Assembly (NCBI RefSeq): GCF_028550395.1
Contig: NZ_JAQQKW010000010.1
Coordinates: 1 to 64,000 of the forward strand
Source: Asticcacaulis currens
Lineage (GTDB): Bacteria; Pseudomonadota; Alphaproteobacteria; Caulobacterales; Caulobacteraceae
Reading direction: 5' to 3'
DNA: 64,000 bases
Part shown: positions 18,027-26,942 of the stretch, one piece after another
Layout: each line of letters begins with the position of its first letter
Position numbering within the stretch: position 1 is the stretch's first letter
Notes under the pieces: generated by a model
The model's database searches: none
What the model was told of the DNA's origin: nothing
Seen by the model: only the letters and a program-made list of their open reading frames with translations
Made by a program: the position numbers and the translations under genes

Positions 18027-19829
18027 TTACAGCTTCGCGGCCCATTCGGCATAGACGGTTTCCAGCACCGCCAGAGGCACCGCTCCGGCGGTAAGGCCGG
18101 TGTCATGGAAGGCCTTGATATCGAACTTCGCGCCCAGCTTTGTCTGATACTTGGCCCGCAGCTCCAGCCACTTGATCTTGCCGATCATGTACCCCAGCGC
18201 CTGCCCCGGCCACACGCAGTAGCGTTCGATCTCGGTCTCGTTCGGATCGCCGAGATTGGCGTCCATGAAGGCCATGGCCTGTTCGCGGCTCCAGCGCTTG
18301 TGGTGCATCCCCGTATCGACGACCAGACGGCAGGCGCGGAAAAGCGCGTCGTGCAGATAGCCAATATAGCCATAGGGGTCTTCGGCATACATGCCCATAT
18401 CCTTGGCCGCGACTTCTTCCGAATAGAGGGCCCAGCCTTCGATATAGGCGTTAAAGCCCGAAATCTGCCGGAGCATCGGCAGGTTCTTGTTTTCCTGCTG
18501 GATCGAAATCTGCATGTGGTGGCCCGGAATGGCCTCGTGATAGGTCAGGGTCGGCAGGGTCCAGCTCGGCACCTCGGCCGTGTCGCGCAGATTGATGTAA
18601 TAGGCCCCCGGACGCGAGCCATCGAGCGACGCCGGCTGATAATAGCCGCCCGGCGCACCCAGTTCGGTCGCCGGCGGGATGCGTTTGATCGTCACTTTCG
18701 TCTTGGGCAGCACGCCGAAATAGGCCGGCAGCTTGGCCTGCACCACCTCGACCTGTGTGTTGAGATCGGCCAGCAGCTTGTCCTTACCCGCATCGGTGTT
18801 GGGATAGACAAACTTCGGATCCTTCGCCATGGCCTTCAGGCGCTCGCCCGTCGTGCCCGTGGTCATACCGAGTTTGGTCATCACCTTTTCCAGCTCGGCA
18901 TTGAGGTCCTTGACCTTATCGAGGCCGATCTGGTGGATGGCGTCCGGCGTCAGGTCGGTCGAGGTGCCGCCGCGCGCGCCATAGATGTAATAGGCCTCGC
19001 CCTGCGGAATATGCCACACGCCCGCATCGTGCGTCGCCTTGGGCAGCACGGCTTCGACAGCGGCGATCTGACGGCTGAGGGCCGGGACGACGGCGGTTTC
19101 ATAAATTTTGGTCGCCTGCGCGCCCCAGTCACCGGCAATGGTCTTTTCCTTGGTGCGGCGGACGATGGATTGCACCAGCACGCTGTCGGCGGCCTTGGTG
19201 TCGCGCTGCGTCTTGAGCTGGGTAATGGCCTTTTGCAGGGCGAAGTCCGGCGCAATGACGCCTCTGGCCACGTCGGCCTGCATCTTGGCGGTTTCCTCAT
19301 CGAGCAGCACGGCATAGGCCTTGAGGCGCGACAGATAGGCGTCGGCATCGGCCTTGGTCTCGATCGTGTGCTGGCTGTCGAGGAAATCCGGGATCGAGAT
19401 ATAGGAACCCGTCAACTGCGTGATGACATAGGGCGACGACCCCGGCGAGCCAAAGGCGAAGGCCTTGTACCCGTTCAGGCTTTGAGTCAGGTCCCACAGC
19501 ACGGTGTCGTAATTGATGCGGTCCATGCCGGACAACTGAGCGCGCGGGATGGCCTTCAGGGCGGCGACCGACTTTTCGAGGAAGGCGGTGTAGCGGGCGC
19601 GCTCCTGCGGCGTGGCGGGATCGAGTTTGGCTTTCAGGGCGGCGCGCTTGCCTGTATCGAGGCCCAGCGTGGTCGCCGTCGTCGGTGAATGATCGACCAT
19701 CTCGTTGAAGATGGCGTCGAACGTCGCTTTGAGTTTGGCCGAGGCGGTTTGCGCAAAGGCGGGCACGGCGGACATACCAATGGCGGCAAGGGCCGAGGCC
19801 CCGGACAATAGCGAACGACGGTCGAGCAT
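18027..19829 (-). CDS. DUF885 family protein, probable zinc peptidase (paralog 1)
   Basis: A 600-residue exported protein, the upstream member of a tandem pair. The N-terminus LDRRSLLSGASALAAIGMSAVPAFAQ is a signal peptide with a twin-arginine pair. The conserved motif is H431-E-A-I-P-G-H-H, with EGWALYSEEVA downstream. Start: the open frame extends to 20102, but that part is low-complexity and has no signal peptide; the ATG at 19829 has GGAG about nine bases upstream and opens directly on the signal sequence. The two paralogs align along nearly their whole length, differ by six residues, and are 17 bases apart, so they are probably one operon. Confidence 0.82.
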   Translation of the reverse strand: MLDRRSLLSGASALAAIGMSAVPAFAQTASAKLKATFDAIFNEMVDHSPTTATTLGLDTGKRAALKAKLDPATPQERARYTAFLEKSVAALKAIPRAQLSGMDRINYDTVLWDLTQSLNGYKAFAFGSPGSSPYVITQLTGSYISIPDFLDSQHTIETKADADAYLSRLKAYAVLLDEETAKMQADVARGVIAPDFALQKAITQLKTQRDTKAADSVLVQSIVRRTKEKTIAGDWGAQATKIYETAVVPALSRQIAAVEAVLPKATHDAGVWHIPQGEAYYIYGARGGTSTDLTPDAIHQIGLDKVKDLNAELEKVMTKLGMTTGTTGERLKAMAKDPKFVYPNTDAGKDKLLADLNTQVEVVQAKLPAYFGVLPKTKVTIKRIPPATELGAPGGYYQPASLDGSRPGAYYINLRDTAEVPSWTLPTLTYHEAIPGHHMQISIQQENKNLPMLRQISGFNAYIEGWALYSEEVAAKDMGMYAEDPYGYIGYLHDALFRACRLVVDTGMHHKRWSREQAMAFMDANLGDPNETEIERYCVWPGQALGYMIGKIKWLELRAKYQTKLGAKFDIKAFHDTGLTAGAVPLAVLETVYAEWAAKL

Positions 19830-20311
19830 GGGCGGCATCTCCGGAAAGGGTACAGGCGCAATCTGTTGCGCAGGCAACGACCCTAACCCCGCAAATTCCC
19901 CCCCGCAACGGGGCGAAGATGAACTCTCTGTAATGTAAGGAAGGGCCGGAACGGCCGCCTGTGCCGGAGGCCGGGCCTGGGACAAGGACCGGCGGGCACC
20001 AAAGGGGGACAACTCTGGCGAAGGGCCATGCGTCCGTTCCGGCAGGCGCGATGCTTCGCTTCCCCCCGGCACACCCCCTGCCCCGGAGCCAAACATCGAC
20101 ACGCATTACTTGATAGGTCCGAGCCTACCCCCACATTTTAGGGGGCGGTATCACTCGTTTTGGGGATATGAGGCGCGAAAAAGCGCGTTACGGCGCACCA
20201 AAACAACCCAAGATAGCAATTCTGCCTGAACCTTGTCGTGTACGCACCTCCCCCGTGCAGACCATCTGTGGTAAAGCCTGATCCCCCGCGATCGTCTCTT
20301 GTCGAGCCCCC
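19830..20311. other. divergent intergenic region, no gene seen
   Basis: About 480 bases between the DUF885 operon and the divergent nnrD. Frames through it are low-complexity or antisense to each other. A CCCCC-N8-GGGGG hairpin lies at 20127-20145, and a short GCAC-N7-GTGC hairpin near 20245-20260. Promoters for both directions should be here, but none matched a consensus well enough to call. Confidence 0.4.
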
Positions 20312-21154
20312 ATGAGCACCCTCCCCACCCCCGCCGATAACCGTCCGGAACACTGGTTCGCCCACTTCCCGTCACCCGATGTGGCCGGCAATAAGTACGA
20401 CCGCGGCCACGCCATCGTGCTGGGGGGGCCCATCCATTCGACCGGGGCGGCGCGGCTGGCGGCACGGGCCGCCTTGCGTGCAGGGGCCGGACTGGTGTCG
20501 GTGGCCTGCGACCCCTCGGCCCTGATCGTCTATGCCACGGCCTTTGAGGCCGTCATGACCAAGCCCGTGCGCGATGTAGCCGAGTTTTCAGGATTAATCG
20601 GAGATCCGCGCGTCACCGCCGTGCTGCTGGGCCCGGCGGCGGGGCTCAATGAGCGCACGCGCGATTGCGTTATGACGGCGCTCAGGGCGCAAAAGCCCTG
20701 CGTGCTCGATGCCGACGCCCTGACCGTGTTCAAGGACGACCCGAGAACCCTGTTTGCCGCCATTGACGGCCCCTGCGTCCTCACCCCGCACGAAGGCGAG
20801 TTTGCACGCGTCTTCGGCCGCGCCGAAGAACGGGCGCGCGCCGCCGCCGATGCGGCCGCCGCCTCCGGGGCGGTGGTATTGCTGAAAGGGGCAGAAACCG
20901 TGATCGCCCACCCCGACGGTCGGCTGGTGGTCAATCGCCATGCGCCGCCGTGGCTGGCCACCGCCGGATCAGGCGACGTGTTGGGCGGGCTGATTTGCGG
21001 CCTGATGGCTCAGAAGATGAAGCCTTTTGAGGCCGCCTGCGCCGGGGTGTGGCTGCATTCAGAGGCGGCGCGCCGCTTCGGGCCGGGCCTGATCGCCGAG
21101 GACCTGAGCGAACAGATCCCGGCGATTTTGCGGGATATCAAGCCCACACAGTAG
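20312..21154 (+). CDS. nnrD: ADP-dependent NAD(P)H-hydrate dehydratase
   Basis: A 280-residue ribokinase-fold enzyme of metabolite repair. It dehydrates the S-form of damaged NADHX/NADPHX using ADP. Visible motifs: the N-terminal NKYDRGHAIVLGG, GPAAGLNE near 110, VLDADALTVF near 132, LTPHEGEFARVFG near 152, and the C-terminal ATAGSGDVLGGLICGL with the catalytic aspartate. It is the dehydratase domain alone, not fused to the epimerase (NnrE). The ATG at 20312 gives the expected N-terminus. Confidence 0.9.
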   Translation: MSTLPTPADNRPEHWFAHFPSPDVAGNKYDRGHAIVLGGPIHSTGAARLAARAALRAGAGLVSVACDPSALIVYATAFEAVMTKPVRDVAEFSGLIGDPRVTAVLLGPAAGLNERTRDCVMTALRAQKPCVLDADALTVFKDDPRTLFAAIDGPCVLTPHEGEFARVFGRAEERARAAADAAAASGAVVLLKGAETVIAHPDGRLVVNRHAPPWLATAGSGDVLGGLICGLMAQKMKPFEAACAGVWLHSEAARRFGPGLIAEDLSEQIPAILRDIKPTQ

Positions 21155-21243
21155 AGCGGAATGATTGCTGAGGGAATCATGCCTCTCAAGCCGCCATTGC
21201 GGCGGCGGCCAAGATGGCGGAGCCCGTACCCGGCGAGGGGCTC

Positions 21244-21882
21244 TTAAATGGCGCAGGTGACGCCCGTGCCCTTCAGGCCGCAATACCCTTCCGGGTTCTT
21301 TTCCAGATAGCCCTGATGGTAGTCTTCGGCATAGTAGAAGGGCTGATCGCCATCGGGTCCGAAAATCTCGCTGGTGATCGGGCCAAGACCCTTGGCCGAC
21401 AAGGCCGCCTCAAACGCCTCGCGCGACTTCAGCGCCGCCTCATACTGCGCTTCGGTGGTGGTGAAGATGGCCGAACGGTACTGCGTGCCGACATCATTGC
21501 CCTGACGCATCCCCTGCGTCGGATCGTGACGCTCCCAGAACAACTTCAACAGCGCCTCAAAGCTGAGTTTAGCCGGATCATAGACGATCAGGACGCCTTC
21601 GGTGTGGCCGGTCTGACCGGTGCACACCTCATGATAGGTCGGGTTGGGCGTATAGCCACCGATATAGCCGGCCGCCGTCGTATAGACGCCCGGTTGCTGC
21701 CAGAACAGGCGCTCGACGCCCCAGAAACAGCCCATGGCGAACACCACGGTCTCCGTGCCTGCCGGGAAGGGCCCTTTGAGCGGCGTGCCCAGTACGGCGT
21801 GAGTCGTGTCGGTCGGCAGAGCCTCGGCACGGCCCGGCAGGGCGTCTTCACGGGAAATCAGGCGGGTTTTGCTACCGAACAT
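21244..21882 (-). CDS. msrA: peptide-methionine (S)-S-oxide reductase MsrA
   Basis: A 212-residue MsrA, which reduces methionine-S-sulfoxide in proteins. The active-site block is [12 protein letters not shown] with catalytic C52, followed by [24 protein letters not shown] and [29 protein letters not shown], all diagnostic. The 50-residue N-terminal extension is common in proteobacterial MsrA. It is monocistronic. A GAGCCC/GGGCTC stem near its stop codon (21219-21244) is a possible weak terminator. Confidence 0.96.
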   Translation of the reverse strand: MFGSKTRLISREDALPGRAEALPTDTTHAVLGTPLKGPFPAGTETVVFAMGCFWGVERLFWQQPGVYTTAAGYIGGYTPNPTYHEVCTGQTGHTEGVLIVYDPAKLSFEALLKLFWERHDPTQGMRQGNDVGTQYRSAIFTTTEAQYEAALKSREAFEAALSAKGLGPITSEIFGPDGDQPFYYAEDYHQGYLEKNPEGYCGLKGTGVTCAI

Positions 21883-21981
21883 GTACGGCTCCTGAGCAGG
21901 CGGGGCAATTTATCCCCAATATAAGGTCTATGGCGGACATATAGGGTGTAAAAAAGATAGCGCCAGAGGCCAGTTAGGGGC

Positions 21982-22009
21982 TTGCGATTTATCGGTGGAC
22001 GGTTATAAC
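21982..22009 (+). promoter_or_regulatory. probable tRNA-Ser promoter
   Basis: TTGCGA (21982-21987) and TATAAC (22004-22009) with a 16-base spacer, ending about 47 bases before the tRNA. The leader contains a hairpin CAAGACCA/TGGTCTTG (22020-22048) that could be a processing signal. Confidence 0.5.
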
Positions 22010-22056
22010 CGCCGCCTTCCCAAGACCAAAGGCGATGCCGTGGTCTTGCCAGTGAT

Positions 22057-22146
22057 GGACAGGTGGCCGAGTGGTTGAAGGCGCACGCCTGGAACGCGTG
22101 TATAGGGGCAACTCTATCGAGGGTTCGAATCCCTCTCTGTCCGCCA
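22057..22146 (+). tRNA. tRNA-Ser (anticodon GGA)
   Basis: A 90-base class II tRNA. Acceptor GGACAGG pairs with the 3' strand; the D arm is GGCCGAGTGGTTGAAGGC; the anticodon arm CACGC-CTGGAAC-GCGTG gives anticodon GGA; a long variable arm follows; the T arm contains GGTTCGAATCC; and CCA is encoded. Its last 14 bases are the left attachment site of the mobile element that follows, and insertion regenerates the tRNA 3' end. Confidence 0.96.
22133..22146 (+). repeat. attL, 14-bp direct repeat (tRNA 3' end)
   Basis: CTCTCTGTCCGCCA is the 3' end of the tRNA-Ser gene and is repeated exactly at 36651-36664. Confidence 0.85.
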
Positions 22147-22200
22147 CCCTCCCCCGCAAATCATTGAATTTACTGGAATTCGCGCACTTTACACCAACGC

Positions 22201-22224
22201 AACCCCAGCATTCACCCCAGCGGT
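22201..22224 (+). repeat. ACCCCAGC double repeat near attL
   Basis: AACCCCAGCATTCACCCCAG, continuing CGG, holds two ACCCCAGC units 13 bases apart. A near copy lies just inside the right end at 36510-36533. Paired short direct repeats at both ends fit integrase arm-type binding sites. Confidence 0.55.
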
Positions 22225-22383
22225 TTGCGTGGATTTCAGTGGATGTCGTCGGACGTTTTTGAATGTCGATGTGCTGTCTCCGCAACACAGACACCGTTAC
22301 GCAGTCTCGGCAGCAACTGCTGGTGCCGCGAGCCGTTCGTGATTCACTCACGCCAGTGTGTGAGTGATGCCTCCAGGTAAGCC

Positions 22384-22692
22384 CTATCTACGCCACGGGA
22401 GTTCAAGCTGGCCAAACGGGACGACCCCCGCTCGTCGCGCTGACTTGGGCTTTGGCTCACGCTTTGGTTTTACTGTGGGGGCTTCAACTTCACCCGCGAC
22501 CGCGATGTCACCGCAGAGAAACCGCAAAAGGTCATCGCGCATGATCAGCCTGCGCCCGCCGATCTTGACGGACTTGAGCGAACCATCGGCCATGCGCTCG
22601 TACAGGAATGACCGCCCCAGTCCGGAGGCCTTTACGGCTTCGTCAATGCGGTAGGCGAGTTTCTGCGGTTCATTGTGCGCGGGGCTGGTCAT
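22384..22692 (-). CDS. excisionase-like helix-turn-helix protein
   Basis: A 102-residue DNA-binding protein of the HTH_17/AlpA type. The fold is read in RIDEAVKASGLGRSFLYERM (recognition helix) followed by DGSLKSVKIGGRRLIMRDDLLRFL (wing and second helix, residues about 15-60). The proline/lysine-rich tail is probably disordered. In mobile elements such proteins bend DNA for excision or activate integrase genes. Start: ATG at 22692, one base after the stop of the preceding RHH gene; an ATG at 22722 in the same frame would overlap that gene. The two are clearly co-transcribed. Confidence 0.75.
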   Translation of the reverse strand: MTSPAHNEPQKLAYRIDEAVKASGLGRSFLYERMADGSLKSVKIGGRRLIMRDDLLRFLCGDIAVAGEVEAPTVKPKREPKPKSARRAGVVPFGQLELPWRR

Positions 22693-22693
22693 C

Positions 22694-23134
22694 TCAGCGG
22701 TATTCTCCGTCTGACGTGGCATTATCGCTCTGGTGGGCCTCCACGATCTCTTCCACCTGCAATCCGAAGGATTTGCCTACGGCCAGAACCTCACCGACAT
22801 GTTTGGTATAGTACTCGAAACGATTCTTGCCGCGTTTGAGAGAGGCCTCGTCAGGAGTCGGCACGCTGCCGGTGAAGGCAAAATAGAAGTTCGCAAACTG
22901 CGCAATCGCTTCCAGTACGACCTCGATGTCGCGAGCGTGGCTGTCCTGCTTCTGCGCTATCCGATCAAGCCGCTGGCTCAGGGCCTTAGCCTCTGCGTTA
23001 CCGGCGCGATGGCGAAAATAGGAACGCAGCGCATCGGCTACGATGGACGACTTAGACGCACCGGGCTTGCTGGCCAGTGCCTCCAGTTCGTTTGTCAGTT
23101 CGTCGTCAAGGTAGAGGTGGTGCCGGGGTTTCAT
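22694..23134 (-). CDS. ribbon-helix-helix (CopG-like) protein, probable mobilization accessory
   Basis: A 146-residue protein. The first 50 residues form a ribbon-helix-helix: KPRHHLYLDDELTNELEALA followed by GASKSSIVADALRSYFRH. The rest is helical and charged (LSQRLDRIAQKQDSHARDIEVVLEAIAQFANFYF). RHH proteins of this type sit beside VirD2/DUF3363 relaxases and bind oriT; the relaxase gene is about 1.3 kb upstream on the same strand, which supports that role. Start: ATG at 23134; the frame runs 34 codons further upstream without a motif. Confidence 0.72.
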   Translation of the reverse strand: MKPRHHLYLDDELTNELEALASKPGASKSSIVADALRSYFRHRAGNAEAKALSQRLDRIAQKQDSHARDIEVVLEAIAQFANFYFAFTGSVPTPDEASLKRGKNRFEYYTKHVGEVLAVGKSFGLQVEEIVEAHQSDNATSDGEYR

Positions 23135-23718
23135 GGGCCTGTCCGTCCGCTGGTGTTCAGGGGGATCGGCGTGGAAAACCGGCGGGCTTGGGGTGCCGGG
23201 CATCAGGGCGCGTCTCCTCCACAGAGTAAGCGCCATGATGCCATCGCTGAGGTGCAGGCCTCATAGCTCCAATGCCGTCCGCAGATGCCGTTTTGCCGCA
23301 TTCTGCACACAGTCGGACGGTTGGTAGTGCTCTCCAGCGTGATCCGGGGCTGGCCATGACTGTGGTGAAGAGTCCGGGGAGGCTCGCGCTAGCGGAAAGG
23401 ACAAGGCCCCCTATAAGCTGGGGCCGGTACTTCGGCGCGAAATGGATGCCGTCTATCGAAATGTTGGGTGTGCGCTTGGCGGTAAGTCCTGACTGGGCGC
23501 GTGGTGGAAAAAGAGCGGATGATTCCGGCACCCGCCCTTTCCAGCAAAAACAACCAAATGGTTATTGTCACGACGCGACAGCCATAGGCATATCACGGCC
23601 TCAGCGGTCTGAAAATGTTACCGTTGAAATAGTCTCGAAAATGGAGCCGAATTCGCTTGCCGTAATGTCCGGGGCTTGATTGGAAGGCAGCCAAGGGACG
23701 TTTGGCTGTAGTTACGAC
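23135..23718. other. intergenic, candidate oriT region
   Basis: About 580 bases without a supported gene, between the RHH gene and an unrecognised gene. It contains a GGCCCC-N9-GGGGCC hairpin (23404-23424) and, 60-80 bases later, TAAGTCCTGACTGG, which loosely resembles the TCCTG nick-region core of IncP-type oriTs. An AACCAAATGGTT palindrome lies at 23555-23566. The oriT reading is inference; short frames here have no features. Confidence 0.3.
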
Positions 23719-24213
23719 TTAGAGCTGGTCAATCGGGCTTGCCTTCCGCAACCATCCATCGAAGTAATCACTTTCTGCCAAGATATCCGGCCGCTCCTCG
23801 ACCATAACAAGAGAAGTATCCGGCGATTTCGGAACCTCGTCCTCATGCCGAAGGCATAAAATTGCTTGGCCATCGTATCCAAATGTTGCTGCGCGGCACG
23901 TCGCAATTGAGCGAATTACGGTAGCACTACCGTCTGAGAAAGGATCGACGGATCGACGGATTAGTGACGCAAGGTCTTCGGCGTCCGCAAGGCTGATCAC
24001 GTGCGGCTGCGCCGTATCGTCTGTCCACCCAACCCAAGGTTCACTCCCGGGGTCGCGCCAGTCGACGGTGTATTGAAAATGGTCTCCGTTCTGTCGCAGG
24101 CTGTCGAAAACCATGGTGGCAATGAGTTCCACGCACGAGCGAACGCGCAAATCATCAAGGTCAACTTTATCATCGACCAACTCAAATGACGGAAAAATGC
24201 AATAAGTTTTCAT
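23719..24213 (-). CDS. hypothetical protein, unrecognised
   Basis: A 164-residue protein of no family I recognise. It is soluble, without signal peptide or membrane segments, and rich in acidic residues (LVDDKVDLDDLRVR, DAEDLASLIRRSVDPFSDG). It contains two WRDP/GWTDD-type tryptophan segments near 70-85. Start: ATG at 24213 is the first ATG; the frame continues upstream to a TTG at 24315. It lies between the relaxase and the oriT-like region on the same strand as both mobilization genes, but a 210-base gap separates it from the relaxase, so a mobilization role is only positional. Confidence 0.5.
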   Translation of the reverse strand: MKTYCIFPSFELVDDKVDLDDLRVRSCVELIATMVFDSLRQNGDHFQYTVDWRDPGSEPWVGWTDDTAQPHVISLADAEDLASLIRRSVDPFSDGSATVIRSIATCRAATFGYDGQAILCLRHEDEVPKSPDTSLVMVEERPDILAESDYFDGWLRKASPIDQL

Positions 24214-24426
24214 GTTCGCCGAAACTGAGGACCGTAAATTGCGCGTAAGTCGGAGCGATGGACGATCAACCTTCACGTAACCGCCTATTCCCAAACCTCG
24301 TAAACTCTCATCCAAGGTGACAATTTGGAGCAGTCAATTACCAAACAACAAACCCGCACACAATTGCCTTAGATTTCTTGATAGTTGCTCCAATCCGCCT
24401 TTATACCCGGTTTTTTTAGGCGGCAC

Positions 24427-26487
24427 CTAGAACCCGATTCCTATCCCCCTGTCCCTGCCGAAAGACCATTCGATGCTGCGGTTCTCGTGCATCATGCCAG
24501 TGATCTCTTTCCCGCGTTGCCGCTCCAGCACGTCACGCCACGGGACAAGGGCAAAGTCCTTGGCTCGCTCGACAACCGCGTACTGGCCGCCGTTCAGCGT
24601 GACCTTGTCTTTCAGGGTGCCGCTGTATTCCACCCATGGGCCCATCTGCACATAGGTCTTGCCCAGTGCCTGAGATAGACGCTGGCCCTCGGCCTTCAGC
24701 TCGCGCGCCGCCATCTGCTGTTCGAGATTACGCGGATAATAGGCCTTGCCATCTTCGTACCTGATCAGCCCCTGTTCGCTCATCCACAGTACCCGGCGGT
24801 AGATTGCGCCCTTGACCTGTTTCCCGAACCCGGTGTCCGCCAGCGGCGTCGGTTCCGGTACGGTTAATTCCTTATCCAGCCATGTCCATGCGTCCCTCCG
24901 CTCAAGGCTGCGCAGCGGTTCGGGGGACAGGACCTCTATATTGACCGGGTTCTGGCTGACCTTCTGCTGTTCATAGGCCAATGCCGTGTCGCGGTAGGTC
25001 TGACCGACCCTGAAACTGTAGTCGTCTTCCCATGTAATGCCGCCCATAGCCCGCCGCACGGCTTCGATACGTCGCACATGGGTTTCGGCAAAACGCATCG
25101 TGGCCTTGCGGTCATGCTCCATATGGAGGCCTACGGAGTAGTAACCGCTCTTGGCGGCGGCAACCTCGGCTATGGTGTGATCCACGCTGCGCAACTGGGC
25201 CACCTTGGCTGTCAGGCGCACAATGGCGTCGTTGGGCACCTGCGGGGCCGTCTCGCCCTTGCCGATCTCGACCACATGGGTGTGACCGTCCACGCCGTCG
25301 ATAACCAGCAGGTGGCGGTCTTCCAGTTCGTCGTACAGGCCACGGTGCGCCACGCGCCCTATAATTGGCGGCATGGGCTCAGTATGGGAAAGAGACGCCG
25401 CACGATGGGCCTCTGCATCCTGTCCCATGCCGTAGCCGGCGTCGTGGATGCGCAGCGTCTCGACCATACGACCGTCCGCACCGAGGGCCAGGTTGTGACG
25501 CAAGCTGTTGATGATGTCGCCGCGCCGTCCAAGCTGGCGCAAGGCGGCTTCAAAGTCCTCGCTGACCTGCCACAGCCCGCCCTTTTCGGCAGAAGCCAGC
25601 TCCAGCGTCTCCAGATGCCTCAGACGGCCCGTAATCAGGGACTGGCGTTCAGGGCTTGGGTCTATGGCCCGCACCCGGCCCTCGGCGTCCCGGCTGTCCT
25701 CAATCCATCTGTCTATGGTGGTGTAGCGGTTGGCGGTCATCTCGTGCTGGAGGGACAAAGACACCTCCAGAGCGGTTCTCGGTCCAAGGTCAAAGCCCAC
25801 AATTTCGGCGGCGCGTTCCCTGACACCTTCGGTGATGTAGTTCCGCGCGATGATCAGGTCCTTGCCGTGATCGTCCTTCCCCCGGATCAGGATGTGGGTG
25901 TGCGGGTGGCCCGTGTTGAAGTGATCAACGGCGACCCAATCCAGTTGCGTACCCAGATCGGTTTCCATCTGGGTCATCAGACGACGGGTGACGTTGCGCA
26001 GGTCTTCGTACTGCTGTCCGTCTTCCGGAGAGACGATAAACCGGAACTGATGCCGGTCGCCCTCGGAGCGCTCCAGAAAAGCCTTGCCATCGGCGATATC
26101 GGAACGGCCATCATAAAGCTCCCCACGCTCACCCGAACGGGTCACGCCGTCGCGCTGGACATAGCGCATATGGGCTATAGCCGCGCCGCGGCCCTTACCG
26201 GCCAGCTTGACGATCCGCGCCTTGACCATGACGCGGCGGCGGCCAAAGCCGCCGTTGCTCGCACCCACCACCGCACCGGCACGCGAGGCCAGAACCGCCC
26301 CGGCACCGCTGCCGCGTCCGATGCGCTCGCCGGTGAAGCCGGACGGTTTACCAGATACCGCGCGACCGCCCCTCGCGAGGTTGGCGGCCTTGATCACCCG
26401 GTTGCGAAAGTGGCGGCCCAGAGACATGGCCTTGCCGTCGCGGCCTATGCGGCCCGGTCTCAGTTCAAACCTGTCGTCGCGGTCCAT
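24427..26487 (-). CDS. DUF3363 relaxase / mobilization nuclease (VirD2-like)
   Basis: A 686-residue relaxase that would nick oriT and pilot the strand during transfer. The first 85 residues are basic and glycine-rich. The relaxase domain (about 86-300) contains QFRFIVSPEDGQQYEDL and the metal-binding histidine triad H194-P-H196-T-H198 in NTGHPHTHILIRG. The DUF3363 domain (about 330-620) follows, including KETAP-like and LDKELTVP blocks. Start: ATG at 26487 has a GGAGG ribosome site six bases upstream. The length and order match RlxS-type relaxases of alphaproteobacterial mobilizable elements. No coupling protein gene is near. Confidence 0.9.
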   Translation of the reverse strand: MDRDDRFELRPGRIGRDGKAMSLGRHFRNRVIKAANLARGGRAVSGKPSGFTGERIGRGSGAGAVLASRAGAVVGASNGGFGRRRVMVKARIVKLAGKGRGAAIAHMRYVQRDGVTRSGERGELYDGRSDIADGKAFLERSEGDRHQFRFIVSPEDGQQYEDLRNVTRRLMTQMETDLGTQLDWVAVDHFNTGHPHTHILIRGKDDHGKDLIIARNYITEGVRERAAEIVGFDLGPRTALEVSLSLQHEMTANRYTTIDRWIEDSRDAEGRVRAIDPSPERQSLITGRLRHLETLELASAEKGGLWQVSEDFEAALRQLGRRGDIINSLRHNLALGADGRMVETLRIHDAGYGMGQDAEAHRAASLSHTEPMPPIIGRVAHRGLYDELEDRHLLVIDGVDGHTHVVEIGKGETAPQVPNDAIVRLTAKVAQLRSVDHTIAEVAAAKSGYYSVGLHMEHDRKATMRFAETHVRRIEAVRRAMGGITWEDDYSFRVGQTYRDTALAYEQQKVSQNPVNIEVLSPEPLRSLERRDAWTWLDKELTVPEPTPLADTGFGKQVKGAIYRRVLWMSEQGLIRYEDGKAYYPRNLEQQMAARELKAEGQRLSQALGKTYVQMGPWVEYSGTLKDKVTLNGGQYAVVERAKDFALVPWRDVLERQRGKEITGMMHENRSIEWSFGRDRGIGIGF

Positions 26488-26942
26488 GATCCGCCTCCGG
26501 TAAAGCCCGTTTCCCTCTCAAAGGATTGGATTTGTCCCGGCGGATTCAAGAGCGCCACAATGGCGCTACGAAATGCCAAATGGCGCCACCCGTGCCTCAC
26601 AAAAACAGACGTGCAGACAGAGACTTATGCCGCCCATGAGGCGCATAAGGCTCTACTTCTTTAATCTTGCTCTCAAACCTAAACCCTAAAAAAAGCGCAC
26701 GAAAATCGACGATTTCTAAGGAACATCGGCCAAGCAACCGAACTGACCATAGGCCATGGCTACCGGCTTCGCACATACACACGACGGCCTTGCAGTACGA
26801 CAAAACCACGGAGACGGACGGCGATGGACAGGGCCTCAAAGACCCCCACGGTCGTAAAACTATCCGTAATTGATCCGTGGACATGGCATTGCAGGGCGAG
26901 TCAGCGACACTTATAAATAGAAAGACGCTACCGGAACCCGAC
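26488..26942. other. divergent spacer with nested GCGCCA palindromes
   Basis: About 455 bases between the relaxase and the oppositely oriented nucleotidyltransferase gene. It holds AGCGCCA-CAA-TGGCGCT (26551-26567) and, 14 bases on, the palindrome TGGCGCCA (26581-26588), so four copies of the half-site GCGCCA/TGGCGC in 40 bases. This could be an operator for the RHH or HTH protein, or part of oriT. No gene is supported. Confidence 0.4.

Noticed and set aside
21989-22351. 120-codon minus-strand frame across tRNA-Ser
   Set aside because: Its middle is the antisense translation of the tRNA itself, a well-known false protein.
25078-26664. 528-codon frame antisense to the relaxase gene
   Set aside because: The relaxase has histidine triad, ribosome site and family match; the opposite frame has none.
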